This document shows positions 33,593 through 41,142 of a stretch of DNA of 56,563 nucleotides, one piece after another (position 1 is the first letter of the stretch; every line of letters starts with the position of its first letter). Source of the stretch: Flavobacteriaceae bacterium UBA6268 (GTDB lineage: Bacteria; Bacteroidota; Bacteroidia; Flavobacteriales; Flavobacteriaceae); contig DJVA01000090.1 of the NCBI GenBank assembly GCA_002440705.1, positions 1 through 56,563 of the forward strand, read 5' to 3'. Made by a program: the position numbers and the translations under genes. Below the pieces are notes generated by a model that saw only the letters and a program-made list of their open reading frames with translations, was not told where the DNA came from and made no database searches.

Positions 33593-34276
33593 ATGAAGAA
33601 AAAAGAGATAAAAATATTGTTGGTAGACGACGAACCAGACATTCTGGAAATACTCGGCTACAACCTTTCTTCAGAAGGGTATCAAATTTTTACTGCGGAA
33701 AATGGGATAAAGGCTATCGCGGAAGCCAAAAAGCAGTTGCCCCATCTTATCATTCTCGATGTCATGATGCCCGAAATGGATGGAATTGAAGCTTGCGAGA
33801 AGTTGCGAAACATTCCCGAACTTTCCGAAACCATCATCACTTTCCTTACGGCACGTGGGGAAGATTATTCGCAAGTGGCCGGTTTTGAAGCGGGTGCGGA
33901 CGATTACATTACCAAACCCATCAAGCCAAAAGTCTTGGTGAGCAAAGTAAAAGCATTATTGCGCCGTTTTAAGGAACCTGATGCTGTTGATAACAACATC
34001 AAGTTGGGCAATATTGTGATCAATCGAGAGGAATACAAAATTTTGAAGGGAAAAGAAGAAATTATTTTGCCCAGAAAAGAATTTGAATTGTTAGCTTTGT
34101 TAGCATCCAAGCCTGGCAAAGTTTTTAAGCGAGAAGATATTTTGGACACTGTCTGGGGCAATGAAGTAGTAGTAGGCGGGAGAACCATCGATGTGCACAT
34201 CCGAAAGCTTCGCGAAAAAATTGGAGACGATAAATTTAAAACCGTAAAAGGCGTTGGATACAAGTTTGTTGTCTGA
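33593..34276 (+). CDS. OmpR/PhoB-type response regulator
   Basis: 227 residues from the ATG at 33593; an in-frame TTG seven codons upstream is rejected. The receiver domain has acidic residues in LLVDDEPD, the phospho-acceptor Asp in LIILDVMMPEMDG, and the Lys in DDYITKPIKP. The C-terminal winged helix contains RKEFELLALLASKPGKVF and a DVHIRKLREKIG recognition helix. It is followed by its kinase after three bases. It resembles PhoB, but no phosphate genes are near, so the signal is unassigned. Confidence 0.95.
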   Translation: MKKKEIKILLVDDEPDILEILGYNLSSEGYQIFTAENGIKAIAEAKKQLPHLIILDVMMPEMDGIEACEKLRNIPELSETIITFLTARGEDYSQVAGFEAGADDYITKPIKPKVLVSKVKALLRRFKEPDAVDNNIKLGNIVINREEYKILKGKEEIILPRKEFELLALLASKPGKVFKREDILDTVWGNEVVVGGRTIDVHIRKLREKIGDDKFKTVKGVGYKFVV

Positions 34277-34279
34277 TCC

Positions 34280-35323
34280 ATGGCCAAATTATTCAAGAAA
34301 ACCTATCGCTTTGCCGGATTTACATCCACCTTCATTACGTTTTTCCTAACATCCCTTCTGGGAGTTTTTTTTTACTGGCACGGAAACATCAACTATAAGT
34401 TTTTGCTCCTCTTCTTTTTGGTTTGCTATGTCTTTTCCTTTTTGATCATTCAGTACCGGGTCGAAAAATTCATCTACAAACAGGTTAAGAAAATCTACAA
34501 CGATGTAAAATTGCTGGATGCTACCACTTTTGATAAAAAACGTATTACTACCGACATGAGTACCCTTACCAGGGAAGTGGAGCGCTTTGCAGAAGATAAA
34601 AAGTTAGAGATTGAAACCCTAAAGGACCGAGAGAATTACCGTAAAGAATTCATGGGAAATGTTGCCCACGAACTCAAAACCCCCCTGTTCACGGTTCAGG
34701 GGTACATTCTAACGCTTTTGGACGGCGCCATGAAGGACAAAACCGTCCGAAAAAAATACCTGCAACGGGCCAATAAAGGGGTAGAACGGCTCCTTTACAT
34801 AGTGAAGGATTTGGACATGATTACCAAACTGGAAATGGGGGATATTTCCCTCGTAAAGGAAGATTTTAACATCATCGAGTTGGTTCAGAATGTCTTTGAT
34901 CTCTTGGAAATGAAGGCTGCTAAGAAAAATATTATCTTAACCTTCGATAGCGAATACAATGACAGCATTATGGTCCATGCCGATAGGGAACGGATCCAAC
35001 AGGTATTGACCAATTTGGTGGAGAATTCCATCAAATACGGAAAACCCGATGGAACCACCGAGGTAAGCATTGAAGATTTAATTAAAAACAAAGTCATTGT
35101 TCGTGTAACCGATAACGGGGAAGGGATTGAAAAAGAACACATCCCTCGCTTGTTCGAGCGGTTTTTCAGGGTCGATAAGAGCGGTTCAAGAAAAGTTGGG
35201 GGGAGTGGTTTGGGCCTTTCCATCGTAAAACACCTCATCGAGGCACACGACGAAAAAATCTACGTGGAAAGTCAGTTTGGAATTGGTTCCGAATTTTCAT
35301 TCACGCTCGAAAAGAGCAAATAG
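34280..35323 (+). CDS. Sensor histidine kinase (PhoR-like)
   Basis: A 347-residue protein. Two TM helices (about 12-31 and 37-56) are separated by a very short loop, so there is essentially no periplasmic sensor. The HisKA motif is NVAHELKTPLFTVQGY, the N box ENSIKYG, and the ATP lid has GSGLGLSIVKHLIEAH. Its partner is the response regulator three bases upstream. The signal is probably sensed in the membrane or through a partner protein. The 3' end overlaps the opposite-strand glycosyltransferase by 27 bases. Confidence 0.95.
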   Translation: MAKLFKKTYRFAGFTSTFITFFLTSLLGVFFYWHGNINYKFLLLFFLVCYVFSFLIIQYRVEKFIYKQVKKIYNDVKLLDATTFDKKRITTDMSTLTREVERFAEDKKLEIETLKDRENYRKEFMGNVAHELKTPLFTVQGYILTLLDGAMKDKTVRKKYLQRANKGVERLLYIVKDLDMITKLEMGDISLVKEDFNIIELVQNVFDLLEMKAAKKNIILTFDSEYNDSIMVHADRERIQQVLTNLVENSIKYGKPDGTTEVSIEDLIKNKVIVRVTDNGEGIEKEHIPRLFERFFRVDKSGSRKVGGSGLGLSIVKHLIEAHDEKIYVESQFGIGSEFSFTLEKSK

Positions 35324-36388
35324 TTTTTTGAAATCGGTTTGGTGCCTAAAATCTTTTAATCCTTTGTACAAAGGAATTTCATTCAATTTTTCTATTGTAA
35401 ATTTTTCCTGACTGCAGGAGGGAACAATCCCTTTTTCCTTTAGTTGCTTTGCCAAATATTTTTGTTCAAATTGTCCGGGAGTGGGTACAAAATAGGCATC
35501 TTTTTCCATGGCGGCAAGATCCATGATGGTTGTGTAGCCAGATCGGGAAACCACAAGGGTACTTTCGTTAATGGCCGTTTCCAATGCTTTGCTTTGCAAA
35601 AAATTGACTATGGTAATGGAACCCTTTTGATAGGCATGGGCTTCTTCTTCAACGACACCACGAACCATCAATACTTTTTTATCACTTTTTTCGAAAGTCT
35701 CCAGCATTTTCACTTCCAGTAAGGTACGCTGGGGTTCGGGTCCCGATAATACTACCAGGACGTCGTACTTTTTTTCCCGGTCTTCAGCATGCATGCGGCT
35801 TAGCGGACCAATATAGGTTACCGGAAAATCCACTCGGTTGGAATGCCCCAATTTTCCACTTAAATTAGGCGAACCCTCCACGTCGGGAACCCAGCAGGCA
35901 TCATACTTTTTAATAATTTTTTGATGCATTCTGCTGCTGAAATACGAAGTGTTGCCGCTCAAAACATTGATTTGATGGGTAATGAATATGGAAGGGATTT
36001 TCTTGGAACGAACCCCTAACCGGTTGTCACTAACCAATCCTTGGATGCTTCCCTCGTCAACCAAGCGCTGGACCATTTTCTTTTCCTGGGCCATGGCCCT
36101 CTTGATGTCCGGAAGCTTTAAAAAAAGTTTTAGTTTGAAGAATTCCCCTTTTTTGGGATAGGTAATGTTGTAAGCCGGGAGTTCAATATAGGGCAGATTG
36201 GGGAATTCTTTCCGAAGCAAGGTAAGGGCAGCGCCATCACTGCCCAAAAGCACCTGAAACCCATGCTCCAACAACTTTTTGATGATTGGGATACAGCGGG
36301 TGGCATGGCCCAGTCCCCAGTGCAGGGGCGCAACTAAAATGGTCCCTTTTTTCTTCAAATGATGGAATTTGTAGTTATACGCTTTCAT
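35297..36388 (-). CDS. MurG-like glycosyltransferase
   Basis: 363 residues from the ATG at 36388; a frame extended to 36424 is less likely because it would pass the -7 box. ILVAPLHWGLGHATRCIPII is the N-terminal GT-B motif and VVSRSGYTTIMDLAAMEK in the C-terminal half resembles the MurG sugar-nucleotide site, followed by FVPTPGQFEQKYLA. The family (glycosyltransferase family 28-like) transfers sugars onto lipid or other acceptors; substrates are unknown. The 3' end overlaps the kinase gene. Confidence 0.87.
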   Translation of the reverse strand: MKAYNYKFHHLKKKGTILVAPLHWGLGHATRCIPIIKKLLEHGFQVLLGSDGAALTLLRKEFPNLPYIELPAYNITYPKKGEFFKLKLFLKLPDIKRAMAQEKKMVQRLVDEGSIQGLVSDNRLGVRSKKIPSIFITHQINVLSGNTSYFSSRMHQKIIKKYDACWVPDVEGSPNLSGKLGHSNRVDFPVTYIGPLSRMHAEDREKKYDVLVVLSGPEPQRTLLEVKMLETFEKSDKKVLMVRGVVEEEAHAYQKGSITIVNFLQSKALETAINESTLVVSRSGYTTIMDLAAMEKDAYFVPTPGQFEQKYLAKQLKEKGIVPSCSQEKFTIEKLNEIPLYKGLKDFRHQTDFKKLFALFERE

Positions 36389-36400
36389 AACGCGTAAAAA

Positions 36401-36408
36401 CAAAAGTA
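36401..36408 (-). promoter_or_regulatory. -7 box (TACTTTTG, minus strand) for the MurG-like gene
   Basis: On the minus strand TACTTTTG matches TAnnTTTG and lies 12 bases before the ATG at 36388, which supports that start over the longer frame. No clear -33 element. Confidence 0.5.
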
Positions 36409-36471
36409 ACCATTCTTTGGGCACTTATATATTTCCGTAATTTTACCGAAAATTTAAAGAAACATTAATCG

Positions 36472-37152
36472 GTGGGCAGCAAAAATAAACTGAAGCGATT
36501 TCAAGAGAACGAAACTTTCGCCAACGTCATTCAACCCAAGAGGGATAACCTGTTGAATGATGCCTTTTCATTGAGAGGAAGGTGGGGATCCGATTTTTTT
36601 AATAACGACCACCCCATCGTCTTGGAACTTGGCTGTGGTAAAGGGGAGTATACCTTGAGCTTGGCACGAAGACATCCCGAAAAAAACTTTCTGGGGGTAG
36701 ACATTAAAGGGGCCCGCTTTTGGAAGGGGGCAAAAATAGCCTTGGAAGAGCACTTAGGAAATGTTGGTTTTTTGCGCACTCAGATTGAGTTGATTGAACA
36801 TGCTTTTGCTCATAACGAAGTGGACGAAATATGGATCACATTCCCAGATCCCCAAATCAAGTACAAACGCACCAAGCACCGTTTGACCAATAAGGAGTTT
36901 TTGGACCGCTACCGTAATGTATTAAAACCCGGAGGATTGATCCATTTAAAAACGGACAGTGAATTTATGCACGGGTATACTTTGGGGCTTTTGCACGGAT
37001 TGGGCGCGGAAATTGTGTATGCCAATCACGATGTTTATAACAGCACTGGGGCTCCAGAGGTCGTGACTTCGGTTCAAACCTTTTACGAAGCGCAATACCT
37101 GGAAGTAGGAAAAAAAATCACCTACACCAGCTTCCGTTTGGCTTCCAAATAA
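36472..37152 (+). CDS. trmB: tRNA (guanosine(46)-N7)-methyltransferase
   Basis: 226 residues from a GTG start at 36472, since the conserved N-terminus GSKNKLKRFQENETF begins right after it. The SAM-binding motif is LELGCGKGEYTLSLA and the downstream ITFPDPQIKYKRTKHRL is diagnostic for TrmB. It methylates G46 in the variable loop of tRNA. It starts a plus-strand run with the LysE-type exporter (30 bases later) and the alkyltransferase-like gene. Assignment is firm. Confidence 0.96.
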   Translation: MGSKNKLKRFQENETFANVIQPKRDNLLNDAFSLRGRWGSDFFNNDHPIVLELGCGKGEYTLSLARRHPEKNFLGVDIKGARFWKGAKIALEEHLGNVGFLRTQIELIEHAFAHNEVDEIWITFPDPQIKYKRTKHRLTNKEFLDRYRNVLKPGGLIHLKTDSEFMHGYTLGLLHGLGAEIVYANHDVYNSTGAPEVVTSVQTFYEAQYLEVGKKITYTSFRLASK

Positions 37153-37182
37153 TTGTGTATCTTCACGAAGCAAACCAACCAC

Positions 37183-37809
37183 ATGTCCATATTGTCCAAT
37201 TTTGCTATCGGATTTTTGGGAGCCATTATCGGAGTGATCCCTCCAGGTTTATTGAACATCACTGCTGCCAAAATAAGCATGAAGCAAGGGAGAAAGGTGG
37301 CATTGCTTTATGCTACTGGGGTTTGTATCACGGTATGCCTTCAGACCTACATAGCCCTTATTTTTGCAAGGTACTTGGACCGGCATCCCGAAATTATCGA
37401 TACGCTTCGTAAAGTGGCCCTCGGGATTTTTATCAGCCTGTCCCTTTACTTTTTTTTCTTGGCCAAGGATACCCGACGGGAAGTGCCCAAGGAAACCAAT
37501 TATTCCACAACCAATCGGTTTTTTTATGGAATCTTTCTGGCGGCCATCAATTTGCTCCCTTTACCGTATTGGGTCTACATTAGTATTACCTTTTCTGCCT
37601 TTGGATGGTTTTCTTTTGACCATTGGTCCCTAGCCGCTGCGGTGCTTGCCTCAGGATTGGGTACTTTTGTCATGCTTTTCATCTACGCCCAATTCTTCAG
37701 AAAAAAGGAAGGAAAGAAAAAAATTAGATTGAACATGAACTATTTAATAGGTATTGTAATGGCAATCATTTCTGTGATTACATTTATAAAAATTTTCCAG
37801 GAACATTAA
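37183..37809 (+). CDS. LysE-family transporter
   Basis: 208 residues from the ATG at 37183; the frame is open ten codons further upstream but that part is not conserved-looking. About six TM helices. FLGAIIGVIPPGLLNITAAK is the LysE/RhtB N-terminal motif with its conserved Pro residues. The family exports amino acids or related small molecules; substrate unknown. Between trmB and the alkyltransferase-like gene, with one base before the latter, so probably an operon. Confidence 0.85.
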   Translation: MSILSNFAIGFLGAIIGVIPPGLLNITAAKISMKQGRKVALLYATGVCITVCLQTYIALIFARYLDRHPEIIDTLRKVALGIFISLSLYFFFLAKDTRREVPKETNYSTTNRFFYGIFLAAINLLPLPYWVYISITFSAFGWFSFDHWSLAAAVLASGLGTFVMLFIYAQFFRKKEGKKKIRLNMNYLIGIVMAIISVITFIKIFQEH

Positions 37810-37810
37810 G

Positions 37811-38140
37811 ATGAAGGAACCCAGTTTTTTTGATCGGGTACACGAAGTGGCAAAACTGATTCCGTACGGCAGGGTAACCAGTTACGGGGCCATTGCCAAA
37901 TATTTGGGTGCCGCAGGCAGTGCAAGGATGGTAGGCTGGGCCATGAACGCTTCCGGAAAGGATCCAGATGTTCCTGCACATCGGGTAGTAAATCGAAAAG
38001 GACTGCTTACGGGCAAACACCATTTTGCAGGCACCAACCTCATGCAACAGCTTTTGGAGAGCGAGGGCATTAGGGTTGTTGACAACCAGATCCAGGATTT
38101 TGAAACCCTTTTTTGGGATCCGATGAAAGCGCTTTCCTAG
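37811..38140 (+). CDS. Alkyltransferase-like (ATL) DNA repair protein, MGMT family
   Basis: A 109-residue protein matching the C-terminal DNA-binding domain of O6-alkylguanine-DNA alkyltransferase: IPYGRVTSYGAIAKYLG (winged helix), SARMVGWAMN and then VPAHRVVNRKG. In true alkyltransferases the last motif is PCHRV with the alkyl-accepting Cys; here it is PAHRV, so there is no acceptor. ATL proteins bind O6-alkylguanine lesions and hand them to nucleotide excision repair. Catalytic loss and the short length both support ATL. One base after the LysE-type gene. Confidence 0.92.
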   Translation: MKEPSFFDRVHEVAKLIPYGRVTSYGAIAKYLGAAGSARMVGWAMNASGKDPDVPAHRVVNRKGLLTGKHHFAGTNLMQQLLESEGIRVVDNQIQDFETLFWDPMKALS

Positions 38141-38210
38141 TTCATGTTTTCCATTGATTGTTCTATCGAGCATTTCAATGGAATCCCGTCAAAAAACAAA
38201 GAATTCACCT

Positions 38211-38218
38211 TATATTTG
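38211..38218 (+). promoter_or_regulatory. -7 box (TATATTTG) for the Mrp-NifU operon
   Basis: TATATTTG matches TAnnTTTG, 28 bases before the ATG of the Mrp gene. The -33 position is not a good match. Confidence 0.55.
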
Positions 38219-38246
38219 TACTTTAGAATAATTCTAAATATCGAAA

Positions 38247-39386
38247 ATGAATTACAGTAAAACGGAAATTCTAAAGGCTTTGGAAAGCATTGCGCTTCCT
38301 GGGGAAGGAAAGAATATGGTAGCAAGTGGAGCGGTGCAAAATGTGGTTACTTTCGCCAATGAAGTAATCGTCGATTTGAAGCTGGCAACCCCGGCATTGC
38401 ATATTAAAAAAAGAGCCGAGGCCGACATCGTAAAGGTTATTCAGGAAAAGATTTCGGCCGAAGCAGAGGTAAAAGTAAACATACGGGTGGAAGCCCCTTC
38501 AAAACCCGAAACCCCAAATTTGATTAAAGGGAAACCCATTCCCGGAATCCAAAATATCATAGCCATCGCCTCTGGAAAAGGAGGCGTGGGTAAGTCTACG
38601 GTTACCGCCAATTTGGCCGCAACACTCTCCAAAATGGGATTTAAGGTTGGGATATTGGACGCAGACATTTATGGTCCTTCCATTCCAATCATGTTTGATG
38701 TGGCAGAGGAACGGCCCTTGTCCATTCAAGAAGGGGGTAAAAGTAAAATGAAGCCCATTGAAAATTATGGAATCAAGGTATTGTCCATAGGTTTTTTCAC
38801 CAAACCGGACCAAGCTGTTATTTGGAGAGGACCCATGGCAGCCAAGGCCCTCAATCAAATGATATTTGACGCCGCTTGGGGCGAATTGGATTTTATGTTG
38901 ATTGACCTTCCTCCGGGGACTGGAGACATCCACTTAAGCATCATGCAATCCCTCCCCATTACCGGGGCAGTGGTCGTAAGCACCCCACAAGCAGTGGCCT
39001 TGTCGGACGCCCGCAAGGGTGTGGCCATGTTCCGTCAGGAAAGTATCCAAGTGCCCGTGTTGGGTATCGTCGAAAACATGGCTTATTTTTCTCCTGAAGA
39101 ATTGCCCAATAACAAGTATTACATCTTTGGAAAAGAAGGGGCCAAGCACTTAGCAGAAGATTTAAACGTTCCCTTTCTTGGCGAAATTCCCCTAGTACAG
39201 GGTATCCGCGAGGCCTGCGACGCTGGACGTCCTGCGGCACTCCAAACAGCCACATCCGTGGAAATGGCATTTGAGGGGGTCACTAAAAAAGTGGTGGAGG
39301 AAACCGTAAGGCGTAACGATAACCTCCCCCCAACCGAAGCGATCAAAATTACGACCATGGCAGGATGCAGTGCGGTTAAGAAATAA
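38247..39386 (+). CDS. apbC: Mrp/NBP35 family Fe-S cluster carrier ATPase
   Basis: A 379-residue protein. Residues about 5-85 form a MIP18/DUF59-type domain, followed by the deviant Walker A motif ASGKGGVGKSTVTANLA and LLIDLPPGTGD-type Walker B (FMLIDLPPGTGDIHLS). ApbC/Mrp proteins carry [4Fe-4S] clusters to targets. The usual Cys-x2-Cys near ENMxYF is absent: here the segment reads ENMAYFSPEELPNNKYYIFG. A lone Cys sits near the end (MAGCSAVKK). It is followed after five bases by a NifU-like scaffold, supporting Fe-S biogenesis. Confidence 0.92.
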   Translation: MNYSKTEILKALESIALPGEGKNMVASGAVQNVVTFANEVIVDLKLATPALHIKKRAEADIVKVIQEKISAEAEVKVNIRVEAPSKPETPNLIKGKPIPGIQNIIAIASGKGGVGKSTVTANLAATLSKMGFKVGILDADIYGPSIPIMFDVAEERPLSIQEGGKSKMKPIENYGIKVLSIGFFTKPDQAVIWRGPMAAKALNQMIFDAAWGELDFMLIDLPPGTGDIHLSIMQSLPITGAVVVSTPQAVALSDARKGVAMFRQESIQVPVLGIVENMAYFSPEELPNNKYYIFGKEGAKHLAEDLNVPFLGEIPLVQGIREACDAGRPAALQTATSVEMAFEGVTKKVVEETVRRNDNLPPTEAIKITTMAGCSAVKK

Positions 39387-39391
39387 GGATT

Positions 39392-39628
39392 ATGCAACAA
39401 GAGCTAAGAACAAAAATTGAAGCAGCACTCGAAGAAATTCGCCCTTTCCTTCAAAGCGATGGCGGAGATATTTCCTTGGTTTCCATCGAGGACGGAACTA
39501 AGGTAACTGTGCAGCTTCTAGGGGCCTGTGTGGGGTGTTCTGTAAATCAAATGACCCTAAAGAGCGGTGTGGAAATGACCATCAAAAAATATGCGCCCGA
39601 GATAGAAAGTGTGGTCAATCTATCATGA
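39392..39628 (+). CDS. NifU-like C-terminal domain Fe-S scaffold
   Basis: A 78-residue protein consisting only of the NifU C-terminal domain. FLQSDGGDISLVSIEDG and then GACVGCSVNQMTLKSGVE contain the conserved C46-x2-C49 that holds a cluster. It is a carrier or scaffold for Fe-S assembly. Five bases after the Mrp gene, so cotranscribed. A separate promoter follows for the reductase gene. Confidence 0.95.
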   Translation: MQQELRTKIEAALEEIRPFLQSDGGDISLVSIEDGTKVTVQLLGACVGCSVNQMTLKSGVEMTIKKYAPEIESVVNLS

Positions 39629-39660
39629 TATTTATCATTATTTGAAGGGTGGTAACTATT

Positions 39661-39668
39661 TAAATTTG
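39661..39668 (+). promoter_or_regulatory. -7 box (TAAATTTG) for the reductase-ferredoxin pair
   Basis: TAAATTTG matches TAnnTTTG and lies 25 bases before the ATG at 39694. TTTG at 39641-39644 is upstream with a 16-base spacer, shorter than the usual 19. Confidence 0.5.
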
Positions 39669-39693
39669 GCGCTCAATACTGACGTTTTCTAAA

Positions 39694-40746
39694 ATGATCA
39701 AAACCGATATACTTATCATTGGCGCAGGTCCTACGGGACTTTTTACCGTTTTTGAAGCGGGGCTTTTGAAATTGAAATGCCATTTAATCGATGCACTTCC
39801 CCAACCTGGAGGTCAATGTTCCGAAATTTATCCCAAAAAGCCCATCTACGACATTCCTGCCTTTCCCGAAATTTTGGCAGGGGATTTGGTTGAAAATTTG
39901 ATGAAACAAATAGCACCCTTTCAACCGGGCTTTACCCTTGGCGAACGCGCTGAAACCATCGAAAAACTGGATGATGGAACCTTTGTGGTGACGACCCATA
40001 AGGGTACAAAACACCAAGCCCCTGTAGTAGCCATTGCTGGCGGGTTGGGTAGTTTCGAGCCCCGAAAGCCCCCTATTGAAGGTATTGAGCACTATGAGGA
40101 TTGCGGAGTGGAATACATTATTCGCAATCCTGAAATGTATCGGGGCAAGGATGTGGTAATTGCTGGAGGCGGGGATTCGGCTTTGGATTGGAGCATCTTC
40201 CTTTCCAATGTAGCCCAAAGTGTGACTCTCATTCATCGGCGGAACGAATTTAGGGGGGCGCTGGATAGTGTCGAAAAGGTTCAGGAACTGAAGGATCTAG
40301 GAAAAATAACCCTCATAACACCAGCTGAGGTTGTAGCCATCCATGGCGAAAATACTGTTAAAGCCATTTCAATCCAACAGGGTACCGAAGTCTTGAAAAA
40401 ATCTTGCGACCATTTTATTCCCCTGTTTGGCTTGGCCCCAAAATTGGGCCCCATAGCCGATTGGGGGCTTGAAATTGATAAGAATGCCATCAAGGTAGAT
40501 AATTCCCTGGATTACCAAACCAACATCCCTGGGATTTATGCCATAGGCGACGTCAACACCTACCCGGGAAAATTGAAATTGATTCTTTGTGGTTTTCATG
40601 AAGCTACTTTAATGTGCCAAAGTGCTTACCAACGCATTCACCCCGATAAAAAATACGTTTTGAAATATACTACAGTTGGTGGGGTAGAAGGATTTGACGG
40701 TTCTAAAAAGGAAGCCCCAAAAGCCGTTGTAAAAGCCATTGATTGA
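39694..40746 (+). CDS. Ferredoxin--NADP reductase, thioredoxin-reductase type
   Basis: A 350-residue flavoprotein. The FAD site is ILIIGAGPTGLFTVFEAG with PQPGGQCSEIYPKKPIYDIP, and the NAD(P)H site is VVIAGGGDSALDW; a second FAD motif GIYAIGDVNTYPGK is near the end. It lacks the redox CxxC of thioredoxin reductase, which places it in the TrxR-type ferredoxin-NADP reductases. Its stop overlaps the start of the [2Fe-2S] ferredoxin gene by one base, so it very likely exchanges electrons with that ferredoxin. Confidence 0.93.
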   Translation: MIKTDILIIGAGPTGLFTVFEAGLLKLKCHLIDALPQPGGQCSEIYPKKPIYDIPAFPEILAGDLVENLMKQIAPFQPGFTLGERAETIEKLDDGTFVVTTHKGTKHQAPVVAIAGGLGSFEPRKPPIEGIEHYEDCGVEYIIRNPEMYRGKDVVIAGGGDSALDWSIFLSNVAQSVTLIHRRNEFRGALDSVEKVQELKDLGKITLITPAEVVAIHGENTVKAISIQQGTEVLKKSCDHFIPLFGLAPKLGPIADWGLEIDKNAIKVDNSLDYQTNIPGIYAIGDVNTYPGKLKLILCGFHEATLMCQSAYQRIHPDKKYVLKYTTVGGVEGFDGSKKEAPKAVVKAID

Positions 40747-41078
40747 TGGAGAGCGACATCAAGATTACCATAATTGATCGTGAAGGGGTTAGCCATGTTG
40801 TGGACGCCCCAACCGACATGAACATGAATCTCATGGAATTGGTTCGGGCTTACGAATTGGCACCCGAGGGCACCATTGGTATTTGTGGTGGCATGGCGAT
40901 GTGTGCTTCCTGTCAGTGCTATGTGTTGACCAATCATCAACTTCCCGAAAAGAGTGAAGAAGAGGAAGCCATGCTGGCGGAAGCTTTTTATGTTCAGGAA
41001 AATAGTCGATTGGGGTGCCAAATCCACATCTTTCCAGAATTGGAGGGTTTGCGGGTTCAATTGGCCCCGGAATCTTAA
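40746..41078 (+). CDS. [2Fe-2S] ferredoxin, adrenodoxin type
   Basis: A 110-residue protein. Cys ligands are C47, C53 and C56 in ICGGMAMCASCQCY and C91 in LGCQIHIFPE, with the C-x5-C-x2-C spacing of adrenodoxin/ISC-type ferredoxins. The one-base overlap with the reductase (TGATG) means they are made together. It could feed electrons to Fe-S assembly (NifU/Mrp are upstream) or to a heme or sulfur enzyme; the acceptor is not visible. It is the last gene before the iron-regulated operon. Confidence 0.93.
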   Translation: MESDIKITIIDREGVSHVVDAPTDMNMNLMELVRAYELAPEGTIGICGGMAMCASCQCYVLTNHQLPEKSEEEEAMLAEAFYVQENSRLGCQIHIFPELEGLRVQLAPES

Positions 41079-41091
41079 TTTTTTTATTTAT

Positions 41092-41118
41092 TTTTATTTG
41101 GATTAAGTCTAAATAAAA
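41092..41118. promoter_or_regulatory. Inverted-repeat operator over the iron operon promoter
   Basis: TTTTATTTGGA (41092-41102) and TCTAAATAAAA (41108-41118) form arms of 11 bases with 10 matching and a five-base centre. It spans the -33 TTTG and most of the spacer, stopping just before the -7 box. A dimeric repressor here would block polymerase. The arm resembles TTTAGA/TCTAAA sites I associate with iron regulators in Bacteroidota; regulator identity is inferred. Confidence 0.6.
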
Positions 41119-41127
41119 TTAATTTTG
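41097..41127 (+). promoter_or_regulatory. Consensus promoter of the iron operon (TTTG-N19-TAATTTTG)
   Basis: TTTG (41097-41100), a 19-base spacer and TAATTTTG (41120-41127) match the Bacteroidota -33/-7 consensus exactly. It precedes the barrel gene ATG at 41143 by 15 bases. The -33 element is embedded in the inverted repeat described at 41092-41118. Confidence 0.82.
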
Positions 41128-41142
41128 CCTAAAATTTCGATC

